Source: Denitrobaculum tricleocarpae
GTDB lineage: Bacteria > Pseudomonadota > Alphaproteobacteria > Kiloniellales > Kiloniellaceae
Length of the DNA stretch: 64,000 nt
Reading direction: 5' to 3'
Assembly: GCF_007004665.1 (NCBI RefSeq)
Contig: NZ_ML660060.1
Coordinates: 124,001 to 188,000 of the forward strand
The notes below the pieces were generated by a model that had not been told where the DNA came from, made no database searches, and saw only the letters and a program-made list of their open reading frames with translations. Numbering within the stretch: position 1 is the stretch's first letter; every line of letters starts with the position of its first letter. Made by a program: the position numbers and the translations under genes. Positions 1 to 8,708 of this stretch are shown here, one piece after another.

Positions 1-1625
1 CCGACGGCATCACGGTCGATGTGCGCTGCAGTGACGAGATCGACAAGGAAGCCCGGGATTCCGGTCTCTATCCAGGCGTGATCTGGAAAGAGGATTTTCA
101 GGGCACCAACGGCGTGGGCACCTGTCTGGCCACCGGGCAGCCGATCTCCGTGGTGATGGACGATCACTTCGCCATTCACAACACGCCGCTGACCTGCACC
201 GTCGCGCCGATCTATTCCCCGGATCAGGAACTGATCGCGGCGCTGGACGTCTCCACACCGCGCCCGACCGATCACCAGACCCAGCAGCTGGTCATGCAGA
301 TCGTCGCCAATGCGGCGCGCCGGATCGAGAACCAGCTCTTCATGGCGCACTTCCAGAGCGGCCACGCCATCGTTGCCCTGTCCCAGGATTCCCGATTCAG
401 CGATCTGGCGAGCGCGACCCTGCTCGCCATGTCCTCCGGCGGCCGGGTCGCCGCCTGGTCGCCCGCCGCCAAGACACTGCTGGACCCGGTGATCGAACGT
501 TCGACGATGGAGTACCGGCTGCAAGATCAAGTGGATCTCTTCATCCGGACCCGCGCCGAGGGCGAGGAGCCCATCGTTCTGGAGGACGTGACGTCCGGCC
601 GTTTCTTCGCGCGCTGTCTCTCCGACGGCGAAACGGTGCAGAGGCAAAAGTCTGGACCGCAGGCGCGGGCGAAACCCAGAGCGAGACAAGAGCCAACCTC
701 AAAGCAGATTTCCGAGGTCATCGTCGGCGCCGATCCTGTGATGGAGCGCAACTTCGCGCTCGCCGCGCGGATCGTGGATGCCGGTCTGCCGATCCTGGTG
801 ACAGGCGAGACCGGCAGCGGCAAGGAGGTCTTCGCCAAGCACCTGCATCGGATCAGCGCTCGCGCCAAGGGCCCCTTCGTGGCGGTCAACTGTGCTGCCA
901 TTCCCGAGACGCTGATCGAGGGTGAGCTCTTCGGCTACCGCCCCGGCGCCTTCACCGGCGCGGCCAAGAGCGGCTATCGCGGCAAGGTCGCCGAGGCCAA
1001 CGGCGGCGTGCTCTTCCTGGACGAAATCGGCGATATGCCGCTGGAGCTGCAGACCCGCCTGCTGCGGGTGTTGTCCGAGATGGAACTGACCCCGCTGGGC
1101 GGTGCGCCCATCGCGCTGGATCTTCTGGTGATCTCCTCGACCCATCAGGATCTCGAGGCCCTGGTGGCGGAGGGGCGCTTCCGGGAGGACCTCTTCTACC
1201 GCATCGCCGGGGCGAATCTCACGATCCCGCCGCTGCGCGCCCGCCGGGACCGTCGGCTCTTCATCACCGAGATGTTCGAGGGACTTTGTGATGCGGCGGG
1301 GCGGGATCTCACCCTAACGCCGGAGGTTTTGCATCTCTTCGAGACTTACCCCTGGCCCGGCAATGTCCGCGAGCTGCAGCAGATCCTGCGCTATGCGATT
1401 GCCGTGAGCGAAAGCGAGACGGTGGAACTGACCGCGTTGCCCGCCCGCCTGACCGCGGCTCTGGAACCGCGCGCGGCGTCATCGCACAAGACAGAGACCG
1501 AACGCCTGGTGATCGAACAGACCCTGAAGCGCTGCCACGGCAAGGTCTCCGCCGCCGCCGAACTGCTCGGCATCAGCCGCTCGACGATGCATCGCCGGAT
1601 GAAAAGGTTGGGGGTGAAGAGGTAA
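1..1625 (+). CDS. Sigma-54-dependent activator, AcoR-like (5' end missing)
   Basis: The reading frame is open to the left edge, so the start lies outside the window. Visible domains in order are a GAF-like sensor (about the first 110 residues), a variable linker, an AAA+ sigma-54 activator module from about residue 235, and a C-terminal Fis-type helix-turn-helix containing LGISRSTMHRRM. Walker A (GETGSGKE), the sigma-54 contact loop GAFTGA and Walker B (LFLDEIGD) are all intact, so it should open sigma-54 promoters by ATP hydrolysis. There is no receiver domain, so control is probably by a small ligand on the GAF domain, as in AcoR, the acetoin catabolism activator. Its target operon is not identifiable here and probably lies to the left. 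The family call is secure. Acetoin as ligand is only a guess. Confidence 0.9.
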   Translation, partial: DGITVDVRCSDEIDKEARDSGLYPGVIWKEDFQGTNGVGTCLATGQPISVVMDDHFAIHNTPLTCTVAPIYSPDQELIAALDVSTPRPTDHQTQQLVMQIVANAARRIENQLFMAHFQSGHAIVALSQDSRFSDLASATLLAMSSGGRVAAWSPAAKTLLDPVIERSTMEYRLQDQVDLFIRTRAEGEEPIVLEDVTSGRFFARCLSDGETVQRQKSGPQARAKPRARQEPTSKQISEVIVGADPVMERNFALAARIVDAGLPILVTGETGSGKEVFAKHLHRISARAKGPFVAVNCAAIPETLIEGELFGYRPGAFTGAAKSGYRGKVAEANGGVLFLDEIGDMPLELQTRLLRVLSEMELTPLGGAPIALDLLVISSTHQDLEALVAEGRFREDLFYRIAGANLTIPPLRARRDRRLFITEMFEGLCDAAGRDLTLTPEVLHLFETYPWPGNVRELQQILRYAIAVSESETVELTALPARLTAALEPRAASSHKTETERLVIEQTLKRCHGKVSAAAELLGISRSTMHRRMKRLGVKR

Positions 1626-1631
1626 GTTGCC

Positions 1632-1868
1632 TCAGTCGTCCTTATTGCCCAGAAGACTTGCATCTGTTGGGCCAACCATGTGGTCCAACGAAGGGCTTTC
1701 TGTCCCGTCTTTTGCCCAAATGCCAAAGGGGAAGGGCGCTGGAGGTTTGGCCGGTACGCACACAACGACAGCTTTGCCGTCCCGATAAATCGTGACCTCT
1801 TCACCACTTTCTACAGCGGCTAGAAGTTTCGAAAAATGAGTCTGGGCCTCGTCAACGGTGAAGCGCAT
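1632..1868 (-). CDS. Phd/YefM-type antitoxin, apparently without a toxin
   Basis: A 78-residue protein beginning MRFTVDEAQTHFSKLLAAVE, which matches the N-terminal DNA-binding fold of Phd/YefM antitoxins (the 'EAxxxxxxLLxxVxxGEEVxIxRDGKxVV' pattern). GGAG lies 8 bases before the ATG. These antitoxins normally precede a PIN- or RelE/Doc-type toxin gene in the same operon. Here the downstream side runs straight into the convergent activator gene, 6 bases away, and no toxin-sized frame follows. It sits 30 bases after the nicotinamidase gene and may be co-transcribed with it. The C-terminal part (from about residue 42, FPFGIWAKDG) would be the toxin-binding tail. It is either a solitary antitoxin or a relic of a decayed pair. 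Confidence 0.75.
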   Translation of the reverse strand: MRFTVDEAQTHFSKLLAAVESGEEVTIYRDGKAVVVCVPAKPPAPFPFGIWAKDGTESPSLDHMVGPTDASLLGNKDD

Positions 1869-1898
1869 GGTCAGAGCTCCTTGAGCTTTGCAGTTTGA

Positions 1899-2522
1899 CT
1901 ACCAGCTCGGCATAAGTTCAACACCCAGCCCGGTCATCTCGCTCTTGGCGGCGGCCAGAGAACCCTCCAGATCGATCGCCCGGCAGGCGGATTCGATCAC
2001 GGTCGCCTCGAAGCCCTGCTTGCGCGCGTCCACCGCCGAGAAGCGCACGCAGAAATCCGTGGCCAGCCCGACGCAGAAGACCCGCTGAAACCCCCGCTCG
2101 CGCAGATAGCCCGCGAGCCCGGTCGGGGTCTTCTGATCGTTCTCGAAAAAGGCCGAGTAGGAATCGATCTCCGTCCGATAGCCCTTGCGGATCACCATCT
2201 CCGCCTGCGGCAGCTCCAGCTCGTCATGCAGTTCCGCGCCCCGGGTGCCCTGCACGCAATGATCCGGCCAGAGCGTCTGCGCGCCGTAAGGCATGGTTAC
2301 CTGCGAAAAGGGCGCAGCCCCGTCATGGCTGGAGGCAAAGGAAGAATGCCCCGCCGGATGCCAATCCTGGGTGATCACCACATGCGCAAAGTCCCGCGCG
2401 ATCCGATTGATCTCCGGCACCACCGCATCGCCATCCGTCACCGCAAGCCCGCCGCCGGGACAGAAGTCGTACTGCACGTCGATGACAAGAAGGAGATCGG
2501 TTTCAAGAGGCGTGATGGGCAT
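1899..2522 (-). CDS. pncA: Nicotinamidase/pyrazinamidase
   Basis: A 207-residue isochorismatase-fold amidohydrolase that converts nicotinamide to nicotinic acid in NAD salvage. The catalytic triad of the PncA family is visible as D15 (VIDVQYDF), K113 (VIRKGY) and C158 (GLATDFCV). The metal-binding set D53, H55 and H59 is in TQDWHPAGH. Length is normal for the family. It is the first gene of a short minus-strand run with the Phd-type antitoxin behind it. The Shine-Dalgarno before the ATG is weak. I see nothing that departs from the family. Confidence 0.95.
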   Translation of the reverse strand: MPITPLETDLLLVIDVQYDFCPGGGLAVTDGDAVVPEINRIARDFAHVVITQDWHPAGHSSFASSHDGAAPFSQVTMPYGAQTLWPDHCVQGTRGAELHDELELPQAEMVIRKGYRTEIDSYSAFFENDQKTPTGLAGYLRERGFQRVFCVGLATDFCVRFSAVDARKQGFEATVIESACRAIDLEGSLAAAKSEMTGLGVELMPSW

Positions 2523-2914
2523 GAAGATGATCCGTTCTAAAAAGAGTATTCTGGAGAAGTTAACTTAAGCTGTGGGTGTCCTGCCAGACGCGATCGGAGA
2601 CTTCTAAATAAGATATAAACAGGTAGATCGGAATGATCGTGTGTCTGCAAGTCCACGCTTTCGGCCCAGGAGTCCAAGACACTGACGGAAACTAAGTACT
2701 CTTTGAACCGCCGGTTACATGAAAAAGATGGCCGATAGAACTATGATGGTTAGGCAGAATATGCCTAAACCTGACGCATTACAGTTACCAACACTTAATC
2801 TGGATTTTTCAAGAACGTCGAAGAAACGATTCATATCGAGCTACCTTTACGCCGAAAGACAGATCTAAGAAACGTTTCTAGCCAGTGTTGCGCAATTTTT
2901 TTCTAGTGCAACAG
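2523..2914. other. AT-richer intergenic stretch without a recognisable gene
   Basis: About 390 bases with clearly lower GC than the surroundings and no supported coding frame on either strand. It separates pncA from an unknown low-GC gene. I found no tRNA, long hairpin or insertion-sequence end. Together with the next gene it looks like an acquired or degenerating patch. Confidence 0.5.
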
Positions 2915-3604
2915 CTATTCAGGTTTGGATGGCCATTCGATGTTTCCATCTTTGTCGAAGAACTTGGAGAGTTTCTCTGCTTCCTCTTGAAAGCTTGTAC
3001 CTGGAAACCATCGAGCCACAGTACTAGGTGCAACTGCGAAGTGTTGTGCTATCCCTCGGATGGTAGGTTCTGTCCCTTGAGCCTTCATTTGTGCTGCTAG
3101 CCATATCGCGGCCTGACGTTTTTCGTGAGCGTCGATTGTTTGCTGATATTGAGGGTTTGGGCCTCCTAGCCGTTCTCGAATAGGCACGATAAGGTCACGA
3201 TGAATTATTAACTCATTGTTCCAGCTGAGAGAATCTAACATTGCGCAGATGAGCCAGTCGATCAGTTTATCGGGGACAGCAATACCCCTGCGCACTAAAT
3301 GAGTTTCTCCATCGCGCGTTAGTTCCTTAGCCTGAACAATTTTTTCCATCAGCTGCAAGCTTAGAGAACTAACTGCATCCTCATCTGCATCAAAAATTGA
3401 GGCCACAGTTTGTGGATCAAACCCGAACCGCTCAAGTTCATCTTCCATAGCGAATAAAGCATCGATCCCTCCGAATACTGATATTTCTATTTCAGCATCG
3501 GGGTCTGAGCGCCTTAGGTGTAGGTAATTCTCGATGGTAGGATTATTTTTGAACTCAACAGTGGGTTCGTTGTAACCACCGCCTGGCCTTTCGGCGAATT
3601 CCAT
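2915..3604 (-). CDS. Unknown protein with C-terminal helix-turn-helix, AT-rich
   Basis: A 229-residue protein counted from the ATG at 3604, chosen because GAGGAG stands 8 bases upstream; an in-frame start 33 bases earlier has no such site. I do not recognise the family. The middle is acidic and helical (residues about 40-90), with no signal peptide or membrane segment. Near the C-terminus the stretch around IRGIAQHFAVAPSTVARW has the spacing of a helix-turn-helix (IAxxxxVAPSTVARWF), so DNA binding is plausible. Base composition is well below that of the neighbouring genes, which suggests recent transfer. No integrase or transposase is adjacent. It could be a phage- or plasmid-derived regulator. 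Function unknown. Confidence 0.65.
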   Translation of the reverse strand: MEFAERPGGGYNEPTVEFKNNPTIENYLHLRRSDPDAEIEISVFGGIDALFAMEDELERFGFDPQTVASIFDADEDAVSSLSLQLMEKIVQAKELTRDGETHLVRRGIAVPDKLIDWLICAMLDSLSWNNELIIHRDLIVPIRERLGGPNPQYQQTIDAHEKRQAAIWLAAQMKAQGTEPTIRGIAQHFAVAPSTVARWFPGTSFQEEAEKLSKFFDKDGNIEWPSKPE

Positions 3605-3739
3605 TGGTAGGACTCCTCTCGCAGTTGAACAGATCAACGCAATGGTCCGAGTGTTGGATTGGTCCTGTTAGCAGTTTAGTCGATTAGCATTGCTGTCAAA
3701 ACTCCGATTTTGCGATTAGCCAACCATTGAGCGAAACGA

Positions 3740-5524
3740 TTATTTGTCCTGATTACGCCCCAACATCTCCGCCATCCGCTCCCGCATCAGAAACTTCTGC
3801 GGTTTGCCCGTCACCGTCATCGGCAGCTCTTCCACGAACCTGATATGCCGGGGCACCTTGTAGTGGGCGATCTGGCCCTTACAGAAGGCGGTGATGTCTT
3901 CGGTGGTCGCATCGGCCCCCGGCTTTAGGACGATCCAGGCGCAGAGTTCTTCGCCGTACTTGGGATCGGGGATGCCGAAGACCTGGACGTCCTGGACTTT
4001 GGGGTGGCGGTGCAGGAAGTCTTCGACCTCGCGGGGATAGATGTTTTCGCCGCCGCGGATGACCATGTCCTTCACCCGCCCGACAATGGCGCAGTAGCCC
4101 TCGCGGTCCAGGGTCGCCAGATCGCCGCTGTGCATCCAGCCCGCCGGGTCGATGGACTCTTTGGTGCGGGCGTCGTCGTTCCAGTAGCCGCGCATGACCG
4201 AATAGCCGCGGGTGCAGAGTTCGCCTTCCTGGCCGACCGGGACCGTGCGGCCCTCGGCGTCGACGATCTTCACTTCGAGCTGGGGGTGGATGCGTCCGAC
4301 GGTGGAGACGCGGCGGTCGAGCGGGTCGTCGCAGTGGCTCTGGAAGGAGACCGGGCTGGTCTCAGTCATGCCGTAGGCGATGGTGACCTCGCGCATATGC
4401 ATGTCGGCGATGACGCGCTTCATGACGTCGATGGGGCAGGGCGCGCCGGCCATGATGCCGGTCCTGAGCGACGAGAGGTCGTGGTTGCGGAACGCGGGAT
4501 GATCCAGCATGGCGACGAACATGGTCGGCACGCCGTAGAAGGCGGTGCAGCGCTCGCGCGCGACGGCTTTGAGCGCCGTCTCGGCCTCGAAGGCCTCGCT
4601 GGGGAAGACCATGGCCGCGCCCTGGGTCGCGCAGCCCAGGCTGCCCATGACCATGCCGAAGCAGTGATAGAGCGGGACCGGAATGGCGAGGCGGTCGTCG
4701 GCGGTCAGGCGCATGCGCTCCACCACGAAACGCGCGTTGTTGACGATGTTGAAATGGGTCAGGGTCGCGCCCTTGGGCGAACCGGTGGTGCCGCTGGTGA
4801 ACTGGATGTTGATGGGATCGTCCGGGTCCAGCTTCGCGGTGATGTCGTCCAGGCGCAGGCGCTGCGCCGGTCCGGCCAGCGACAGCAGCTCGTCGAAGCG
4901 CAGCATGCCGGGGATGGGTTCGGGACTGGTGACAATGATCGAGCGCAGGAAGGGCAGTTTGCTTGACGACAGACGCCCTGCTTCGGCCTCGGCCAGCTCC
5001 GGCGCGATGGAGGTGATCATCTCGACATAGTTAGTCGACTTGAAAGCCTCGGCGATGATCAGCGCCTTGCAGGCCACCTTGTTGAGAACGTATTCCAGCT
5101 CGGCGCTGCGGTAGGCCGGATTGACCGTCACCAGGACCGCGCCGATGCGCGCGGTGGCGAACTGGGTCAGCAGCCACTCCGGGCGGTTGGGCGACCAGAT
5201 CCCGACCCGGTCGCCCGGTTCGATGCCGATGGCCAGCAGGCCCGCTGCTAGGTCGTCGACCTTGCGCGCCAGTTCCGAATAGCTCCAGCGGACCCCATGC
5301 GCGGGAAAAACCGCCGCGTCGCGCGCGCCGTATTGAAGGGCGGTGTCGGCCAGCACCTGGGGCACGGTCTTGCGCCAGAGCGGTTGGCGGCGGTCGCCCG
5401 TGACGTAGGAGAGGCCGTCATGCGGTTTCAGGCTTTCGGAATCTTCGCTCCGGCTCTCCGCTGCACTGTCCGACAGGGAGGTAATCGGCTGCGAAAGATC
5501 GCCGATGGTGAAGCCGTAGTTCAT
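3740..5524 (-). CDS. AMP-forming acyl-CoA synthetase
   Basis: A 594-residue ANL-family ligase that activates a carboxylic acid to its CoA thioester through an acyl-AMP. The P-loop [12 protein letters not shown], the A5-like motif YGMTETSP, the hinge region [18 protein letters not shown] and the catalytic lysine in VTGKPQK are all present. Its ATG lies 2 bases after the stop of the ATPase-amidase gene, so the two are translationally linked and it is the last gene of the amide operon. That position suggests it activates the acid released by the amidase. The family resembles medium/long-chain FadD-like or methylmercaptopropionyl-CoA ligases. The substrate cannot be read from sequence. Confidence 0.92.
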   Translation of the reverse strand: MNYGFTIGDLSQPITSLSDSAAESRSEDSESLKPHDGLSYVTGDRRQPLWRKTVPQVLADTALQYGARDAAVFPAHGVRWSYSELARKVDDLAAGLLAIGIEPGDRVGIWSPNRPEWLLTQFATARIGAVLVTVNPAYRSAELEYVLNKVACKALIIAEAFKSTNYVEMITSIAPELAEAEAGRLSSSKLPFLRSIIVTSPEPIPGMLRFDELLSLAGPAQRLRLDDITAKLDPDDPINIQFTSGTTGSPKGATLTHFNIVNNARFVVERMRLTADDRLAIPVPLYHCFGMVMGSLGCATQGAAMVFPSEAFEAETALKAVARERCTAFYGVPTMFVAMLDHPAFRNHDLSSLRTGIMAGAPCPIDVMKRVIADMHMREVTIAYGMTETSPVSFQSHCDDPLDRRVSTVGRIHPQLEVKIVDAEGRTVPVGQEGELCTRGYSVMRGYWNDDARTKESIDPAGWMHSGDLATLDREGYCAIVGRVKDMVIRGGENIYPREVEDFLHRHPKVQDVQVFGIPDPKYGEELCAWIVLKPGADATTEDITAFCKGQIAHYKVPRHIRFVEELPMTVTGKPQKFLMRERMAEMLGRNQDK

Positions 5525-5526
5525 GA

Positions 5527-7992
5527 CTACATGCTCTTCCAGTCGCCGGCCTGCTCGAAGGCATGTGCGGCGCGGTAGATGGTGGACTCGTCGTAATGCT
5601 TGCCGATCAACTGCAGGCCGATGGGCAGGCCCTCGCTCATCCCGCAGGGGATCGACATGGCCGGATGGCCCGTGGCGTCGAAGGGGGCGGTGTTGGAGAT
5701 CATCTCGAAGGCGCGCTGGATATAGAGCGAGAGCGGCGCGTCCGGCCCGGGCAGCGGCGGGGCCTTCAGGGGCAGGGTCGGCATCATCAGCAGGTCGTAA
5801 CGCTGCAGCACCTGATCGTAGTCCTGTTTCAGGCGGCGGCTGAGATTCTGCGCCTTGGCATAGTAGTGGCCGCGATGGTGCTTGAGCATGTACTCGCCGA
5901 TGAACATGGAGATCTTCAGGCTCGGTGAGAGCTCGTCGGCGCGGCTGCGCCAGTTGGCGTGATGATCCAGCAGGCTGGTCATGTAGAGGCCTTCCCAGCC
6001 GGTCGCAAAGCCGTTGCCGTGCATCATGATATCGGTCAGGCCTTCCAGCGCGATGGGCGTCCAGATCGCTGTGCCGTCCAGATGGATGGGCACGGAGATC
6101 TCCTCAACCATCGCGCCGAGCCGCCGGAAGGTCTCGGCGGCCTGCCGTACCTTAGCGTCCACGTCGGCCTCGCTGTTGGGCAGGCCGAAGCCTTCGCGTA
6201 CCAGACCGATCCGAAGACCGGCGACGCCGCGCCCGAGCGCCGTCAGATACTTGTCGATCTTCGGCGCGTACTGGCGCGGGTCCAGGCCGTCTTCACCCGC
6301 CAGCACTTCCAGCAGCAGGGCGTTGTCCTCCACGTTGGTGGTCATGGGGCCGGTGTGATCGATGGTCGGCTCGATGGGCATGATGCCGGTGTAGGGCACC
6401 AGGCCGTGGGTCGGCTTCATACCATAGCCGCCGCAGAAGGAGGCGGGGATTCGGATGGAGCCGCCCTGATCGCCGCCAATGGCCATCTCCACCTCGCCCA
6501 GTCCGACCAGTGCGCCGGACCCGGAGGAAGAGCCGCCCGCCGTATGGCCCAGCTTGTAGGGATTGTGTACCGGGCCAGTAGCGTTGGTGTGGCTGCCGCC
6601 CGAAAGGCAGAAGTACTCGCAATGGGCCTTGCCGACGATGGTGCCGCCCGCATCCAGAATGCGGGTGACGATGGTGGCGTCGATATCGGGCGTGTAGCCC
6701 TCCAGCGTCGAGGCGCCGTTCATCATGGGCACACCCGCCAGACAGACGTTATCTTTCAGGGCAACGCGCTTGCCTTCCAGGGGACCCGAAGGTGCGCCCC
6801 GGATATCGGTCTTGATGTACCAGGCATTGAGCGGGTTTTCCTCCTGGTTCGGGCGGCGGCCCGGCGTGCGCGGATACTTCACCTGGGGCAGGTTGTCCGG
6901 CAGGGCATCGACCCGGTCATAGGCCTGGAGAGTGCCCTCCATGATGGTCATGTAATCCATGATCTCGCGGTCGCTCATGGACATGCCGAGCCCGCCGACG
7001 ACTCCGCGCATCTGATCCAGTGTGGGGCGTCGAACGGTCATGTAGGCCTCCCTGAGTGGCGCCGGTGGGGTGCTGCCGGGCATGGGGTGGATGGGCGATG
7101 GTTTTGCCGTCGTTGCGTTTGGTTTCGTGAAGGAGAGGTGTTCGCTGGCGGCCGGCTGAATGGAGGACGGGACGGCGGGCGCAGTGTTTGCGGGGGCGGC
7201 TACTCTGCCACTGGTCTGCCGTGCCGCGCCGAAGCCGACGAACTCCTCGATCAGCGCCGGATTGACCGCCGCGTCGATGGGCACCTCGCCGGTGATGGCG
7301 CCGCGTTCCAGGATCATCAGGCGGCTGGAGACCGCGCTGAGGAATTCCAGGTTCTGCTCCACAACCAGGATGGTCAGATTGGTCTCGCGCCGGATGGTGT
7401 TGAGAGTCTCTTCGATCTCTTCGATGATCGAAGGCTGGATGCCTTCGGTCGGTTCGTCGAGCAGCATCATCAGCGGTTCGGCGATCAGGCAGCGCGCGAG
7501 CGCCAGCAACTGCTGCTCACCGCCGGAGAGCGCGCCGCCCTGGCGGTCCAGCAGGCGGGTCAGGCGCGGGAACCATCCCAGCAGGCGCTCCACGGCTTCG
7601 TCGGCGGTGCCGCCGGTCTCCGCCGGCCAGGCGAAGCGCAGGTTGTCGAGGACGCTGAGCTGGCTGAAGATCCCCCGGCCCTGGGGCACGTAGCCCAGCC
7701 CGGCCCGGGCGCGCAGGTGCGGGCTGCTCTTGGTGATGTCCTCGCCGTCGAAGATCACCGCGCCGCCGGTGGCGGGCAGGAAGCCCATGATCGTTTTCAG
7801 CAGGGTCGACTTACCCATGCCGTTGTGGCCGAGCAGGCCGACCGCTTCGCCCTCGTGCACCGTCAGGCTGACGCCGCGCAGCACCGGAATGTCGCCGTAG
7901 CCGCCCAGCAGGTTTTTGACTTCCAACAGAAGTGGGGCTTTGTCGTTGCCAGTCTGATCCTTTTCCGGGGCTGTGGAGGTGATCGCGTTCAT
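5527..7992 (-). CDS. Fusion: branched-chain-amino-acid/urea-type ABC ATPase joined to amidase
   Basis: One uninterrupted 821-codon frame holds two complete proteins. Residues 1-255 are a LivF/UrtE-type ABC ATPase: Walker [10 protein letters not shown] (55-63), signature LSGGEQQ (155-161), Walker B LLDEPT (177-182). Residues 256-317 are a linker rich in P, A, S and T. Residues 318-821 are an amidase-signature enzyme with the full Ser-cisSer-Lys triad: K413 in ALKDNV, S488 in [10 protein letters not shown]512 in [11 protein letters not shown]. LivF/UrtE proteins normally end near residue 235-245 and amidases stand alone, so the join is unusual. The amidase methionine (base 7041) has a strong internal AGGGAGG 5 bases ahead of it, so a free amidase may also be made. 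The start overlaps the upstream ATPase stop by 4 bases. It probably couples import of an amide to its hydrolysis. Confidence 0.93.
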   Translation of the reverse strand: MNAITSTAPEKDQTGNDKAPLLLEVKNLLGGYGDIPVLRGVSLTVHEGEAVGLLGHNGMGKSTLLKTIMGFLPATGGAVIFDGEDITKSSPHLRARAGLGYVPQGRGIFSQLSVLDNLRFAWPAETGGTADEAVERLLGWFPRLTRLLDRQGGALSGGEQQLLALARCLIAEPLMMLLDEPTEGIQPSIIEEIEETLNTIRRETNLTILVVEQNLEFLSAVSSRLMILERGAITGEVPIDAAVNPALIEEFVGFGAARQTSGRVAAPANTAPAVPSSIQPAASEHLSFTKPNATTAKPSPIHPMPGSTPPAPLREAYMTVRRPTLDQMRGVVGGLGMSMSDREIMDYMTIMEGTLQAYDRVDALPDNLPQVKYPRTPGRRPNQEENPLNAWYIKTDIRGAPSGPLEGKRVALKDNVCLAGVPMMNGASTLEGYTPDIDATIVTRILDAGGTIVGKAHCEYFCLSGGSHTNATGPVHNPYKLGHTAGGSSSGSGALVGLGEVEMAIGGDQGGSIRIPASFCGGYGMKPTHGLVPYTGIMPIEPTIDHTGPMTTNVEDNALLLEVLAGEDGLDPRQYAPKIDKYLTALGRGVAGLRIGLVREGFGLPNSEADVDAKVRQAAETFRRLGAMVEEISVPIHLDGTAIWTPIALEGLTDIMMHGNGFATGWEGLYMTSLLDHHANWRSRADELSPSLKISMFIGEYMLKHHRGHYYAKAQNLSRRLKQDYDQVLQRYDLLMMPTLPLKAPPLPGPDAPLSLYIQRAFEMISNTAPFDATGHPAMSIPCGMSEGLPIGLQLIGKHYDESTIYRAAHAFEQAGDWKSM
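7041..7053 (-). promoter_or_regulatory. Internal ribosome binding site ahead of the amidase half
   Basis: On the minus strand AGGGAGG (7047-7053) is followed after 5 bases by an in-frame ATG at 7041 (codon 318 of the fusion). This is among the best Shine-Dalgarno matches in the operon. It marks either the ancestral start of a separate amidase gene or a working internal start that yields amidase without the ATPase. Confidence 0.6.
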
Positions 7993-8708
7993 GCCCGTTT
8001 CCCCAGATAGACATCGCGCACCGCCGGGTCGGCCATGACCGCCTCGACCGGCGCTTCGGTCAGCACCCGGCCCTGGTGAAAAACCGTCACGGTCTGAGCG
8101 ATGCTGCGCACGAAGTGCATGTCGTGTTCCACGATGACCAGGGCCGCATCCCGGTTCAGTTCGTGGATCACTTCGATCATGCGCTCGACCTCTTCCCCGG
8201 TCAGGCCCGCCGCCGGCTCGTCCAGCAGCACCAGGGCCGGCCGTCCGGCCATGACGATGCCCAGCTCCACCAGTTGCCGCTTGCCGTGGGCCAGGGTCGC
8301 GACCTCGTCGGTGGCGATATCCTGCAGCTCGAGCCGTTCCAGGACTTCCTCAGTTGTGCGATTGGCTTCGCAGCTGCTTTGCGCCTGCCGGGCCGAGAGC
8401 CAGATGTTTTCGTGGGCCGTGAGGGTGTTCATCACGCTGGGCACCTGGGTCTTGATGCCGACACCGCGCCGCGCGATGGCGTGGGGATGTATGCCGGTAC
8501 AGTCTTCGCCCTGCAGGTAGATGCTGCCTTCGCTGGGCTTGAGCAGGCCGGTCAGGCACTTGAAGAAAGTGCTCTTGCCTGCGCCGTTGGGGCCGATCAG
8601 GCAGCGCAGTTCGTCGTTTTCCAGGCGGAAATCCACGTTCTCGAGAGCGGTGACGCCGCCGAAACGCATGGTGACGGCACGGGTTTCCAGGATCGCGTCA
8701 GCGCGCAT
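7989..8708 (-). CDS. ABC transporter ATPase, LivG/UrtD-like
   Basis: A 239-residue ATPase of the branched-chain amino acid/urea importer class. Walker A is GPNGAGKST, followed by the Q-loop region GIKTQVPSV, a short signature segment around ATLAHGKRQ, Walker B VLLDEPAAG and the switch histidine in IVEHDMHFV. The signature shows AHGKRQ in place of LSGGQ, a change I associate with the UrtD group. Its stop overlaps the fusion start by 4 bases (ATGA), and its own start overlaps the permease gene by 11 bases, so the four transporter genes are translationally coupled. It acts as the second nucleotide-binding subunit of the importer. The substrate is probably urea, an amide or an amino acid. Confidence 0.92.
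   Translation of the reverse strand: MRADAILETRAVTMRFGGVTALENVDFRLENDELRCLIGPNGAGKSTFFKCLTGLLKPSEGSIYLQGEDCTGIHPHAIARRGVGIKTQVPSVMNTLTAHENIWLSARQAQSSCEANRTTEEVLERLELQDIATDEVATLAHGKRQLVELGIVMAGRPALVLLDEPAAGLTGEEVERMIEVIHELNRDAALVIVEHDMHFVRSIAQTVTVFHQGRVLTEAPVEAVMADPAVRDVYLGKRA

Noticed and set aside
4004-4966. Long plus-strand frame opposite the acyl-CoA ligase
   Set aside because: It is the antisense of a gene with clear catalytic motifs. Its own translation is rich in A, V, D, G and H with no family features, as expected for GC-rich antisense frames.
5959-8010. 683-codon plus-strand frame opposite the ATPase-amidase fusion
   Set aside because: No motif, no ribosome site and composition typical of a shadow frame; the opposite strand holds two intact enzymes.
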